Positions 8,777 through 18,366 of a stretch of 64,000 nt of DNA are shown here, one piece after another. Position 1 is the first letter of the stretch; every line of letters starts with the position of its first letter. Position numbers and translations under genes: made by a program. The notes below the pieces were generated by a model. The model saw only the letters and a list, made by a program, of their open reading frames with translations, did no database searches and had not been told where the DNA came from. This stretch comes from Cytophagales bacterium (lineage in GTDB: Bacteria > Bacteroidota > Bacteroidia > Cytophagales > 172606-1). The stretch lies in NCBI GenBank assembly GCA_030446715.1, contig JAUJMU010000003.1:186001-250000 (forward strand), in the 5' to 3' direction.

Positions 8777-9676
8777 TCACCCCATCGGATGGTATTTATT
8801 GACTTGGGCTTTGAGTTCCTCGATTTGACTTTGTTTATAGCGTTCGGTAGCCGATGGGTACTTGTGCCCGGCAAAAGTCTGCACGACCCGTAAGTCTTTG
8901 CCCTTTTTGAGCAAGTTAGCAATTACACTCTGGCGGATGGTTTTAGGGTTGAGTCTGCGGTCAGGGAACAAGTGGCGGAAGGTACTCACCAGGTAAGAGA
9001 TGCCTTCCCCGGTTTCGGCAGTACCTAACTTGGTCAGAATCAGCGTATCTGTTTCCGGCTGGCTGGCCGCATAGCCGAGTAACCGAGGCCGCTCCTGAGT
9101 AATGTATTCGTGTAGCAGCATCACCTGTGCGGCTTGTAAGGACAGCTTGCGGGCATGGTTCCGGCGACTGCTGCCAATGGAGATGATCCCTTCTTTAAAG
9201 TTAATGTCGTTCACGCTGAGCCGGGTAATTTCTCCGGTGGCGAGGCCCTGGTAGATGAGCAGGCTGATTACGACCTGATTACGTAGTTCTAAGTCCCGGT
9301 AACGTTCCTTACGTTCCAGTAGTAAGGCTAGTTCTTTTTCCGAAAACAGGTCTTGTAACTGCACGTCTTTGGTGGACTTATCCCGCAAACGAATGGCCTG
9401 GGCTGGATTGTCCTTTCGCTGGTGAGTGTGCTGTAAGTACTGGTAGTACTTCTTGACCGATTGCAAAGCGCATTTCACGGTATCCGGATTCGCGTACTTC
9501 TTTCGCAGTACGCCTACGTAGTCGAGTAACTCCCGGTAGGTGGCCTGCCTGGCTTTTCCTTGCGGGAAGTAACAGAGTAAGTTGGCAATGTCAAACCGGT
9601 AGCGTTTGGCGGTCAGGGGCGAGTAGCGACTTTGCAGGTATTCTTGCAGACTTATCATTGTTACTGGTGGCTTCAT
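8777..9676 (-). CDS. Tyrosine recombinase, divergent catalytic residues
   Basis: About 300 aa from ATG 9676, which overlaps the TGA of the upstream recombinase (ATGA). It has a SAM-like N-terminal domain (residues 1-95) and a C-terminal catalytic-like domain. The end has AGHKYPSATERYK, giving the second His and the Tyr nucleophile. But the first Arg position reads GLATGEITRL where XerC/D have GLR, and the HxxR box reads PKTIRQSV, with Lys in place of His. Two catalytic positions are thus unusual, so it may be an accessory partner of the canonical enzyme encoded just before it, or act only in a heteromer. It likely serves excision and integration of the nested element. Confidence 0.85.
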   Translation of the reverse strand: MKPPVTMISLQEYLQSRYSPLTAKRYRFDIANLLCYFPQGKARQATYRELLDYVGVLRKKYANPDTVKCALQSVKKYYQYLQHTHQRKDNPAQAIRLRDKSTKDVQLQDLFSEKELALLLERKERYRDLELRNQVVISLLIYQGLATGEITRLSVNDINFKEGIISIGSSRRNHARKLSLQAAQVMLLHEYITQERPRLLGYAASQPETDTLILTKLGTAETGEGISYLVSTFRHLFPDRRLNPKTIRQSVIANLLKKGKDLRVVQTFAGHKYPSATERYKQSQIEELKAQVNKYHPMG

Positions 9677-10590
9677 AAGTTTTGTAGTTGAGCCTCGCTG
9701 ATGCGGGTATAGACCTGAGTAGATTCCAGGTGCCGATGGCCTAAAAAGTCTCTGACTGATTCCACCGGCAAACCGTTTTCGAGTAAGTGGGTGGCAATCG
9801 AATGACGTAAGGAGTGCAGGGAGATAGCCCTCTTTCCCGTTTCCCCCGAGGGGGGAAAGGCTCTTTTCAGCAAAGCTTTCAAGAGCGTGTCGCATTGGTT
9901 GCCACTCATCCGTTTACCGGCCTTATTGAGCAGAAAAGCTTCCGTGACCAGGGAAAGATTGACGTACTGGCCTCTTTCTTCCAGGTAGTAGGCTTTCAGT
10001 TCACTGCCTACCGTGGCAGTCAGGGGGACTACCCGCCGTCTGGCTCCCTTGCCTTCCCGCACGTAGAGTAAACCACTGCGGTAGTGGATGTCTTTTAAGT
10101 CTAGCATAACGGCTTCGTTTCTTCTCAGGCCACACGAGTAAAACAAGTGCAGCAAGGCTTTTTCCCGCAGGGTATGACAGGCAGCAAAAAGCTGCTTTAC
10201 TTCGGCTTGGGAAAGGATGGGCCGGGCTTGGCTGGTAGGCCGGGGGAAGGAAAGGCCGCTGATGGGGTTTTCCTGAATCAGTCCGCTGTCGAGTAAGTAG
10301 CTGAAAAACACTCGTAACGCATAAATATGATGGCTGATCATCACTTCCGAGAGTCCCCCGCCCCGCCGCTGATTAGGCCGGGTTTGCAAGTGTTGGTGGT
10401 AGTCCTGAATGTGCCCCGCCGTAATCTCGGTCAGGTTCATACTGCCCGTATAGATTAAGAACTCTCTCACGCAGGCGGGTAACATCTGCTGGCTGCCGGG
10501 TTGGTAGCCCAGGCTAGCTAAGTGAACCCGGAATGCTTGTACTACTCGCTGGGTGTCTTGGGGCAGATCGTAGGCGTATGCTGTTTTCAT
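9673..10590 (-). CDS. Tyrosine recombinase (XerC/D-like integrase)
   Basis: 305 aa with a core-binding SAM domain (about 10-115) and a complete catalytic domain: Arg in CGLRRNE, Lys in EGKGARRR, HSLRHSIATHLL for the HxxR box, LGHRHLESTQVYTR for the last His and Tyr. All key residues are present, so it is probably active. It overlaps the second recombinase by 4 bp, so the two are likely co-translated, like tandem recombinases of several plasmids and elements. Best guess: the main integrase of the 10.35-kb element, whose ends share only a 6-bp core. Confidence 0.92.
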   Translation of the reverse strand: MKTAYAYDLPQDTQRVVQAFRVHLASLGYQPGSQQMLPACVREFLIYTGSMNLTEITAGHIQDYHQHLQTRPNQRRGGGLSEVMISHHIYALRVFFSYLLDSGLIQENPISGLSFPRPTSQARPILSQAEVKQLFAACHTLREKALLHLFYSCGLRRNEAVMLDLKDIHYRSGLLYVREGKGARRRVVPLTATVGSELKAYYLEERGQYVNLSLVTEAFLLNKAGKRMSGNQCDTLLKALLKRAFPPSGETGKRAISLHSLRHSIATHLLENGLPVESVRDFLGHRHLESTQVYTRISEAQLQNL

Positions 10591-12238
10591 CTGCTCTTAT
10601 ACACTTTTTGGGAACGCGGAATGCCAGACGTATTGTATGGCTTTTTGACTCATTTTGCAGGATTATGACCCGTTCTGGCGCTCCAAGGGGTGTTCCAGCG
10701 GGCAGGAACGCCAGCGTATTTTTTATCGTAGGGTTAAGCCCTTTCCCCTAATGGGTCAGCTACCGCTAACTGATCGGTTAACTCTAACTGGTCTAATTGT
10801 CCCTGTAAATGGCGTTTGACTTTGCTTCTCAATGCTTGCAGGTTGTCCCAGTAGGTGATTTTGTAGCAAAAGCCCCGGTTGGCGTAGCCTCCCGCATAGC
10901 CGATGTATTCCAGGATGAGCAGATCACGCAGGTAACGGTGCAGCCCGGTTTTGCTCACGTGCAGGGCCTGGCGGAGTTCTCTTTGCGAGAAGCTGTAGGT
11001 TTGGTAATACTCTCCGCCTTTGCCCCGCACGTAGTCTTTGAGTCTCTCGTAGAATAAGCGTAAACTCCCATCCAGTTCATCGATTTTGAGCATAATCGAG
11101 TCGAACATAATCTGGGCGGCAACGGATAAGTCTTCTTTTTGGGTAATGAGCCGACCTTTGGCATCCGTGGGCCGCTGGTACTGGTTGAGTAAAGTCACTT
11201 GCCGCACGAAGCTCTGGTAGAGTTCGTTGAGTCTGCGGATTTTGTGGGCTTCTTCGGGGAGCTGTACTTTGTCGGCATAAGGATTAATCACTACGTAGGG
11301 CTTTAATACCCGCAGACAGTTTTGCAGAAAGGCCGTAATCTGATGTTCTTTTTCTCTATCAATCAGCCCGGCCGAACGCTGGTTCTGGTACTGAATAATC
11401 CGGATGGTTTGTTCTTTGGTTTCGTCCACGGCCACCAGAAAGCAGCGACTCATGTTATCCTCGTAGATCTCGCCTTTGGTGGTAGCTGACAGGCTGGCAA
11501 TGGGACCGTACACGACCCGTTCAAACGCCCTTATATTTCCCTTCTCGTCCTGGCCGGAAGTAGATGATGAGAGCATTCCCCTGGATTGGAGTTCCCGGAA
11601 GGCTAACTGGGCTTCTTCCTTCATGCCGTCCAGGTCTTCCAGGCAGATGAGTTTGTGGGATAACTCATAGGCACCGTAGTTATAAAAACTGCTTTCCGTC
11701 ACGCGGGTAAACCGTTTACAGTCTTCTTGGGGAATGAGTTCGGATATCTTTACCAGTAAGTGCGTCTTGCCGGAGCCGCTTGAGCCTTGAATCAAGGCGT
11801 GTAAGGGGTCGGGCATTTTATAACTCGACGCAATGACAAAGAGCAGAATACGGCTTTCGACTTCGCCAACTACCCCGGCTTTACCGATCAAGTCATTGAG
11901 CCGACTGAGCAGGGAGGGCTTGCTCAGGAACGCTTTGCACTGGCTGGCCGTGTGTTCATCTAGCTGCACGGAAGCCGTAGCATGGGACTGATTGCCGGCA
12001 GGAGTGGCCTGCTGCTTTTCCCGAAAGGCTTCCAGTAAATCGGTCAGCCGGTTTAAATCTACTTCCACCAGGTCTACCCGGAGGGACAACTTTTCAGCCG
12101 CTTCCCGGACCGTTTTCTCCACCTGCTTATTCTCGTACAGGTCGAGTTTAGAGCGGTATTTCCAGTCTTTTTGCGAATGCTCCACCACCAGCGTTACCCG
12201 CAGGCTGTCCAAGTCTTCTTTCAGACCCCCTACTATAT

Positions 12239-13275
12239 AACGTGAGTTATATAGTAGGTTCTTAGATAACTACAATTTCGCAGGATTGGGCAATACGTTC
12301 TTTGAAAGGGGTAATGGAAGGGGTCTGATCAAAGAAGGTATAGGCAATAAGCGCCGACCAGAGGTTGATAAAAAAGTTCAAAGGGCTCCGGTGCCGGGAG
12401 TGATCCAGGTCGCAGAGGTTTTTGAGACAGTCAAATACGGTTTCAATCAGTCCGCGATGGGAGAGATAGTAGTTTTTCTTGTAAGTGATTGCTTGCAGTC
12501 CCATTGTTTTTCGGTATTTGGTTACGATTTCCAGTCCTCTTTCCCTGAGTCTGGCCGCCAGCCCGGTCAGATACCCTTTGTCTCCGTAGAGAAAGCCTTT
12601 GAGTTTTTGAGTAAGCTTTTCGAGCAGATCATGGTTGTTATCGGCTACATTAGCCGTAGTGATGCGGAAGACGACTAATTGCCCTTTTTGGTTAATGACC
12701 GCATGAAGTTTGAAGCCAAAGAACCAGCCAGTAGAGGTTTTACCGGTTCTGGCCAGGTTTTTAAAGGTCTTGTTGCTCTGTTTTCTGCGGTTGTGGGCCA
12801 CTACCAGGGGGTAGAATCAACGTAATTGGCCTCCGTAGTGGCAGCTAAACGACAAGCCGAAAGGAAAGCAAACAAGACAAAGTTGACTCTTGGTATCTGA
12901 GCCACAAAAGCCGCATAGGCATAAGGGTTTTTCCAATAGCTGCGCATGGCTCTTAAAATGATCTGTTCATAGTAGTACTTGAAGCACTTGAAGCCCGAAT
13001 GATGGTAAAAGATCAGGATGCTCATCATTTCACTATCGCTCATCTGTCTTTGTTTCGGCGGCTCATCGTTCTCTTGCATAGAGTACTGCTCGAATTGTTT
13101 ACAAAAGTCATCGCAGGCAATGAAGATTTCAACTAACTTTAAGCTGTCCAGTATGGTTCTCATTGTAGTAGTTTCTTGGTTTGTGACAATTCCTTAAACT
13201 ACTCTTTGTGCAACTGTGTTGGACTTCTTGCTTTAAGTGTTTCTCTATCAATTAATTACCTCGATAACTCACGTT
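12239..13275 (-). mobile_element. IS982-type insertion sequence (in the primase gene)
   Basis: About 1037 bp with terminal inverted repeats AACGTGAGTTAT (12239-12250; mirrored at 13264-13275), flanked by ATAT (12235-12238 and 13276-13279). Removing the element and one ATAT rejoins the primase frame as AVYYIVGGLKED. It encodes one transposase on the minus strand. Confidence 0.88.
12262..13163 (-). pseudogene. IS982-family transposase, frameshifted
   Basis: Two frames meet near 12801-12830. The first 120 aa (MRTILDSLKLVEIFIACDDF... ANYVDST) are the N-terminal part, with the first catalytic Asp in YVDST. The second continues VAHNRRKQSNKTFKNLA... with KLHAVINQKGQLV, FLYGDKGYL (second Asp) and GLIETVFDCLK (Glu), the DDE pattern of the IS4/IS982 group. 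The break is in a C-run: ACCCCCTGG has five C's, and six would read STPLVVAHNRR. So the element may be active if the run is miscalled, otherwise dead. Confidence 0.82.
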
Positions 13276-14747
13276 ATATAATACACGGCGGTAGTAGTCT
13301 GGTAGGTGAGTTTATGCAGATTGATTGTATCAAGAGCGGGGATTGCTGCTTTCTCAGTAGCCGCAGCCACTACCACCCGAGCAGGTTGGGCCAAAGGGGG
13401 CGGTACTGATTTTTCTTTTTCAACTGGATTTTTTTCATTGGAAGCCTTTTCAAGGGTCACCGGTTGGACAGCAACCGGCTGATTAGAAGCGTTTTCAGTT
13501 GAAAGTTTTTCAGTTGAAGATTCAATTGAAAAAGAAGCTGCTTCTTTTCAATCAGGTGCAAGAGTACGGCGGCCTGGTGACCTTGCAATAAACTATTGAC
13601 GTCTTCCCCTTCCGGGGTCGGTATCTGGCTGAGGGCAAGTTGGGGCAGTACCCCTTGCAGGGTGTGGCTGTGTTTCTTTACGGCTTCTCTTCCCGGCTCG
13701 TCGCCATTGAGGAAAAAGACCGCTTCCTTTAGCCGGGGCAGGGACTCGATGGCCGATAGGTGTTCCTGGGTCATTCCGTTGGTACCATATAGAGCTAAGA
13801 CGGCGTAGGTACCGCTCATCTCTCCCTGTTGGTGCAGGCTGGCCGCATCAATAATGCTTTCGGTCAGAATAAGTATTTCGGTTTCCGGTTCCGGATAGGA
13901 AGGATACAAGCCCTTACGGTCTTTTAAGTAAAAATGCCGCTGGTCACTGTCATTGATGGTGGAACGGAAGTACAAGCCGCTGATCTGGTGCTGAGCGTCT
14001 TTCAAGGGAAAGACGATACCGTTTTTGCCGAAGGGCTTGTAGCCCGGCTCCCCGCTGCGGGTGTTGGCTCCCGAGGGCAAAAGTAAGCCTACTTCCAGAC
14101 AGCTTTTAATCAAGGCTTCGTCTTTTCTAGTGCCGTGGTGGAACTGCCCTGAGTTATAACCCACATCGAGTTTTGCGTAATCCAGTTTGCGACTTTCCAG
14201 GTAGGCTTTGGCCGGGGCTGAGTTATGCACGGCATTCTTGAAGTAAGTAAACATCTTCGTCAGGATGGCGGCTTTGGTCAGGGGCAGTAAGGGTTTAGGG
14301 GCCGTACCTGTTAGGAGGGACTGCGCTTTGAGGATGGCTTCGTGCTTACTGCTTTTGTCCATGTGCATGATAAAGTCAATCACATCCAGGCTCTTGCCGT
14401 GGGTGGGACAGTTGGACGAGAAGCAGTACGCCGTGTGGGTTTTGTAGTAGACCTGAAGACTGGGCGTTTTGTCATCATGGAAGGGACAATGCAACCGCAG
14501 GTTCTTATCGGGCTTTAACCCGTAGTAGTGCAACACGTCGGCAAGGGTCAACTGGGCTTTGATCGAAGGGATATCCACGGGAAAACTATTTTTTGGCTGA
14601 CTAGTGTGTAACTATCAGACACAAAAGTATCCAATGTTTTCAATAAGACAAGACCCTGATGGATTTTTTTATCCCTTTTAGTTTCGTATTTTTAGTGAAA
14701 GCTGGGATTTATAGAAAAAAAAGTATCCCATAAGCGACTAAAACAAT

Positions 14748-15082
14748 ATGAACACAGCCAAGATTATCGTTCGGCTACGCGATAACCGCCATTGGTCACA
14801 AACGGATCTGGCCAGGGAAAGCGGGGTTTCGCGTGTAATGATCGGCAAATATGAGCGGGAGGAAGCCGTGCCCTCCATCGAAGCGGCCAAGAAGATTGCT
14901 GATGCGTTCGGGGTTTCCCTCGATTACCTGGTAGGGAAGGTATTCACAGCCAACTGGATAAAAACAACCTTAGGCGCATCGAGGAACTCGAAGCCCTGGA
15001 GGACGAGAAGAAAAAGACGCTTTACGATCTGATTGACACCTACATCCGCGATGCCAAAGCCCGCAAAGCCTATGCCTCTTAA
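14748..15082 (+). pseudogene. XRE-family repressor of the nested element, frameshifted
   Basis: The first 65 aa are a clear helix-turn-helix domain: IIVRLRDNRHWSQTDLARES, then GVSRVMIGKYEREEAVPS and KIADAFGVSLDYLVGK. After GK the frame slips by one base: another frame from 14944 reads HSQLDKNNLRRIEELEALED through KKKTLYDLIDTYIRDAKARK to TAA at 15080-15082, the usual coiled C-terminal tail of such repressors (total about 110 aa). The break is near GGGAAGGTATTC. It is divergent from the primase operon (start 14578) with a 170-bp intergenic region, so it probably represses both directions. As printed, the protein has an unrelated short tail but an intact DNA-binding domain. Confidence 0.75.
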
Positions 15083-15153
15083 CCGACCTTTTACCGCTTG
15101 AAGCTGGTTAGCCGGAGCGGGTAGCGCAGTATACATTGCTCGCTGTAAACACC

Positions 15154-15188
15154 AAAGCCCCATCCGGAGACTCCTCCCAGTGGGGTTT
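15154..15188. terminator. Hairpin after the XRE gene
   Basis: AAAGCCCCA (15154-15162) pairs with TGGGGTTT (15181-15188) with one bulged G. It sits about 70 bp after the repressor stop. The T-tract is short, so it is only a candidate. Confidence 0.4.
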
Positions 15189-15322
15189 ACTTAATGATTG
15201 GCAGCAATGATTGTCCTGCCTTGGCTCCTTTAACCTGACGGCTAGTAAGTCACAGACTTATCTCTATCCAAAAGCACCAGTCCGAAGACTGGCGTTAGTT
15301 GTTACTACTTATATTTTATCCT

Positions 15323-15617
15323 ATGAAGCAGTCTTTCACAGATTATTCTACAAAGCTTTATAAAGCTGTTTTTCTTCTTTTTTACAGTAGTTTCAATAGG
15401 ATTACTCTTGTCCTTAAGGTTCAAAGTTATTTCTTACGGAGTTGATATTACAGACTCACTTATGATGCTTATAATATTCTTTATCTGGCTTATAGCTTTA
15501 GCAGTGCATTTTTCTGCAATAAATTTATTTATACCCAGATTAAATCCAATAAAGCAAATGATTCTGTTACTAATCTTATCTACCTTATTAGTTATAATAA
15601 TCCTATATTATTTTTAG
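15323..15617 (+). pseudogene. Small membrane protein, frame break in a T-run; possible immunity protein
   Basis: ATG at 15323 gives MKQSFTDYSTKLYKAVFLLF; after a run of six T's another frame continues FTVVSIGLLLSLRFKVISY and two further hydrophobic segments, ending LVIIILYYF at 15617. Restored, it is about 98 aa with three membrane spans. No family recognised. It faces the RHS/lipase toxin tail end to end (convergent, 27 bp apart). Membrane-protein immunity partners are common for RHS and lipase effectors, but those usually follow on the same strand, so the role is only a suggestion. Confidence 0.5.
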
Positions 15618-15989
15618 AAGATGGCTTTAGAATAAATTTGCAACTATTTTTTTAAAATTTGACTATTTGGATTCTTATTTACTTTATTTATAAATTCTCC
15701 CATATGCGCATTATCAAATGAATGAGCATCCAATCCCTCAGTCGATTTATAATGATTTGAGGCATCAACTTTAATATTTGTTGTCTTAGAGCTGTTAGTA
15801 TAATAATCATCTCCTGCTAAACCACCAGAAACAGCATCAATTTCATTATAAATTGCTATATGTTTTCTTATACCGGGATTATTAGCAGGATTTTCTACAT
15901 CATCCTTACCATTAAACGCTGGGGTTGCAATCGTGATTAAATCAGACTTTATACCATACTTATCAAATAACATTTTTGCTGCCTGAATA

Positions 15990-17134
15990 TACTCTTCTCA
16001 GAGTGGTTTTCCGGATTTTATAGGTACACAGAACGGCCCTCTTTCAAGTAGAATTAGAGAGAGGGGAATCAAGGATTTGAAACTTGAGGGTGAGTAGACG
16101 TTTGAGTTCATACTCGTACTGGTCCAGATGCTCGAAGAAGTGGAGGATACTCGATTTAAATGCTTGGTAAGTGGGATGGAATGAAAGGCCGATGGTTTTT
16201 TCATGAACCGCCACAGCCTTTCGATGATATTGAGGTTGGGTGAGTAAGTGGGCAGAAACCACTGCTGAATCAAAGGCTGCCCTTCCAGCCACTGCTGTAG
16301 GAGTTGGCTGCGGTAGTAGCGCATTATCACAAATCAATACCAGCTTTTTGCCCGGGTTGTTCTCCAGCAGTTTTTCATAGAGGGTAATAGTGCTTTGGGC
16401 ATTGACCGTTTGGGCTTCCACTACTACTGCCTCACAAGGATCTAACGCATTAACGGCCCCGTTGAGATTGACCCTTTTCCTGCCTGAGTTGGCCGCAATA
16501 TGCTTTTCCTGTCCTTTTTGATCCAGGCTTTGCTCTTTTGGGTATTGTGAGTAGGATGGGTAGCGTCGGTGAAATAGACCACCGTGTCTTGCGGCAACTC
16601 TTTAATCACCTGCTCAAACTGGGCTACAAACCCGAGCTGCTTTTGCTCATCAGCTTTAGCTGGCACGGGTGTTACTTGCTTGTGGACAAAGTCGAGTTTG
16701 GTTAGAATTGCTCTTACTGCCGAGTCTGAGTAGTCTACCTTAAATTCTCCACATATCCAGTCTCCCACCACTCTTGCCGTTGCATACAAGCCTTCCTGCA
16801 CTTTTTGGTCCACCGCACGGAGTTGCTCCAAGCTGAGTTCTCCCCGGTAAGCCACGTAATTGTCCTTTAGGTACCCATCGAGTCCTTGCTGAAGATACTT
16901 TCGCTTGTAGTTGCCCACTGTATCGGAATCAATTCCTGGCTTACTGCGATCACTTCATGGGTATATCCCTCATCGAGCATGACCAGCACCGACAAACGAA
17001 CATGCTGCTTCTTGTCCCGCGTCTGACGCCGTAGCTGCTCAATCTTTACCCGTTCTTCTTTGTCCAGTCGCATCCCTAACTTATACCCTTTTTGCCTATC
17101 TTGAGTTTAACCCAAAACCTCTTTCATCTCAGTA
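15990..17134 (-). mobile_element. IS630-type insertion sequence no. 2 (in the RHS tail)
   Basis: About 1145 bp with TA duplications at 15988-15989 and 17135-17136. Ends start TACTCTTCTCAGAG (left) and TACTGAGATGAAAG (right, reverse complement), only loosely similar. It carries a broken IS630 transposase. Removing it and one TA gives GTTTCTATTCAG, i.e. VSIQ, in the toxin tail. Its sequence differs clearly from IS630 no. 1. Confidence 0.85.
16044..17073 (-). pseudogene. IS630-family transposase, several frame breaks
   Basis: Fragments in three frames: RLDKEERVKIEQLRRQTRD at the start (17073), a central part with GYLKDNYVAYRGELSLEQLR and VVYFTDATHPTHN (first catalytic Asp), then LVLICDNA (second Asp), and SPNLNIIERLWRFMKK in yet another frame (catalytic Glu). 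Together they cover a full transposase of about 340 aa, but at least three frame changes separate them, so it is inactive as printed. Confidence 0.8.
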
Positions 17135-18366
17135 TAGAAACGTTACCTCCATGGCTATGACCAATAAATGTTACAGGTTCATTACCTAATTCTACTAAAC
17201 TTCCCTTGTCATCATATTTATCTATTCCATGAACCTTTCTATAATTCATAACATGAGTAACTAAGTCTTGAGCTGCTATATGTCTATCGTGTTTATTATT
17301 ATGTAAGTAATTTAATGGCCGTTTTCCATCAGAGAAGATGTTATCATTATTACTCATGCCACGAACTAATCTATTCCAATTAAATCCTACACTAACTTTT
17401 GTATTGCGAGTAAGCAAAAATAGTCCTTTTACTAAAGTTCTATCCACTGTCTTCTTGCCATTAGGATAAAACCATCTAGTGTTATCTGATGTAGTTCCAG
17501 TAACAAAAAATGCTTCCAAACCATCTAAGTCAATTGCCCAAATAGGGGTATTACTAGCAAATTGATAAGGAGTTAACTCTGGATATTGCTTAGTCAGTGG
17601 ATCTACAGACAAGAACTTAGCGATACGCGGACTATATATTCTTTCCCCATAATCTTGCCAAGCCGTTTCCCCATCATTTTCCTTCCCGTTGAAGCCGTAC
17701 CGGTATTGATTGCCAATAAAACTGAATCCTTTGCCTAGTTCCAGCACAAAATCCCTGATTTTGGCGATCAGCCGGTTTTCGAGTTCAGTCTCTTTTACCG
17801 GTTGCGTAACACCCAAAAAACCCAGGTTATACGCGCTTTTGAACACTTCATTGGCGTACTCGGCATGGGCCTGGGGAAGGGTTTGGGCAAAATTGTTGGT
17901 TTGTACCCCGTTTTGCGCCCCGCGGGAGCTGTCCATTTTAATGGCATTGAGCAGTAAATCCCTTGACCAGCCTTTGGTAAGCGCTTCGTTTGCGTAAAAT
18001 TCAATATGCTCATCTTCTTTTACCTTAGCGAGCAACAGAAGATTATGGCCCCAAGGTAAAACTGCGACAAGCTGTCGCAGTTTTGGGTCGCTTTGGGAAT
18101 ACCGTTCATAAAACCGCTTCATGTCCCATAAATTACGGGGCGATAGTCCCATATCAGGAAATTCCTTTTTCAGATCGGCAGAGAGTTGGTTCACTACACC
18201 GGCACCGTGCCCCTTTTCAATTTTGCGTTCAACGAGCAATTTGCCCAGATTCCAATACACCTGCATGGCCGAAGTGTTTATCTGGCGGGCAAGGTGCAGG
18301 CGTGCCGATTCTATTTCACTGACAGCCGCTTGAAACAATTCAGCGTACTGCTCTTTAATTGTTGGG

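Larger units (their letters stand above)
10734..14578 (-). pseudogene. CHC2/TOPRIM primase with AAA helicase domain, split by IS982 and one frameshift
   Basis: One gene of about 920 codons. N-terminal part (14578-13457): CHC2-type zinc finger (LHCPFHDDKTPSLQVY... CFSSNCPTHG) and a TOPRIM domain (ILILTESIIDAASL). A frame break near 13546 at GAAAAG, one A short, leads to a Ser/Thr/Glu-rich linker (13540-13287) reading to AVYYI, where the IS982 element sits. On its far side the frame continues VGGLKEDLDSLRVTL into a P-loop ATPase (IQGSSGSGKTHLLVK, LICLEDLDGMKEEA), ending at 10734 with a winged-helix-like tail. Removing the IS and one ATAT restores the frame. Likely function is priming and unwinding for replication of the nested element. 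Confidence 0.8.
7347..17706. mobile_element. Nested element of about 10.35 kb inside yhcG
   Basis: The split yhcG halves are each bordered by the same 6 bp, CGGTAT on the plus strand (7347-7352 and 17701-17706), and joining them across one copy restores the family sequence GNQYR-LEYNGKEY. Between them lie a non-coding structured stretch, a toxin-antitoxin pair, two tyrosine recombinases, a CHC2/TOPRIM primase-helicase, an XRE regulator, a small membrane protein and an RHS/lipase tail. Short core repeats suit tyrosine-recombinase integration of a circular element; microhomology recombination is the alternative. A joined circle would place AAGCGTA and TACGGCTT as imperfect inverted arms around the 6 bp. 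No relaxase was found. Confidence 0.65.

Noticed and set aside
15323-15617. Firm call of an RHS immunity protein
   Set aside because: Convergent instead of co-directional with the toxin tail, frameshifted and without recognisable family; kept only as a suggestion.
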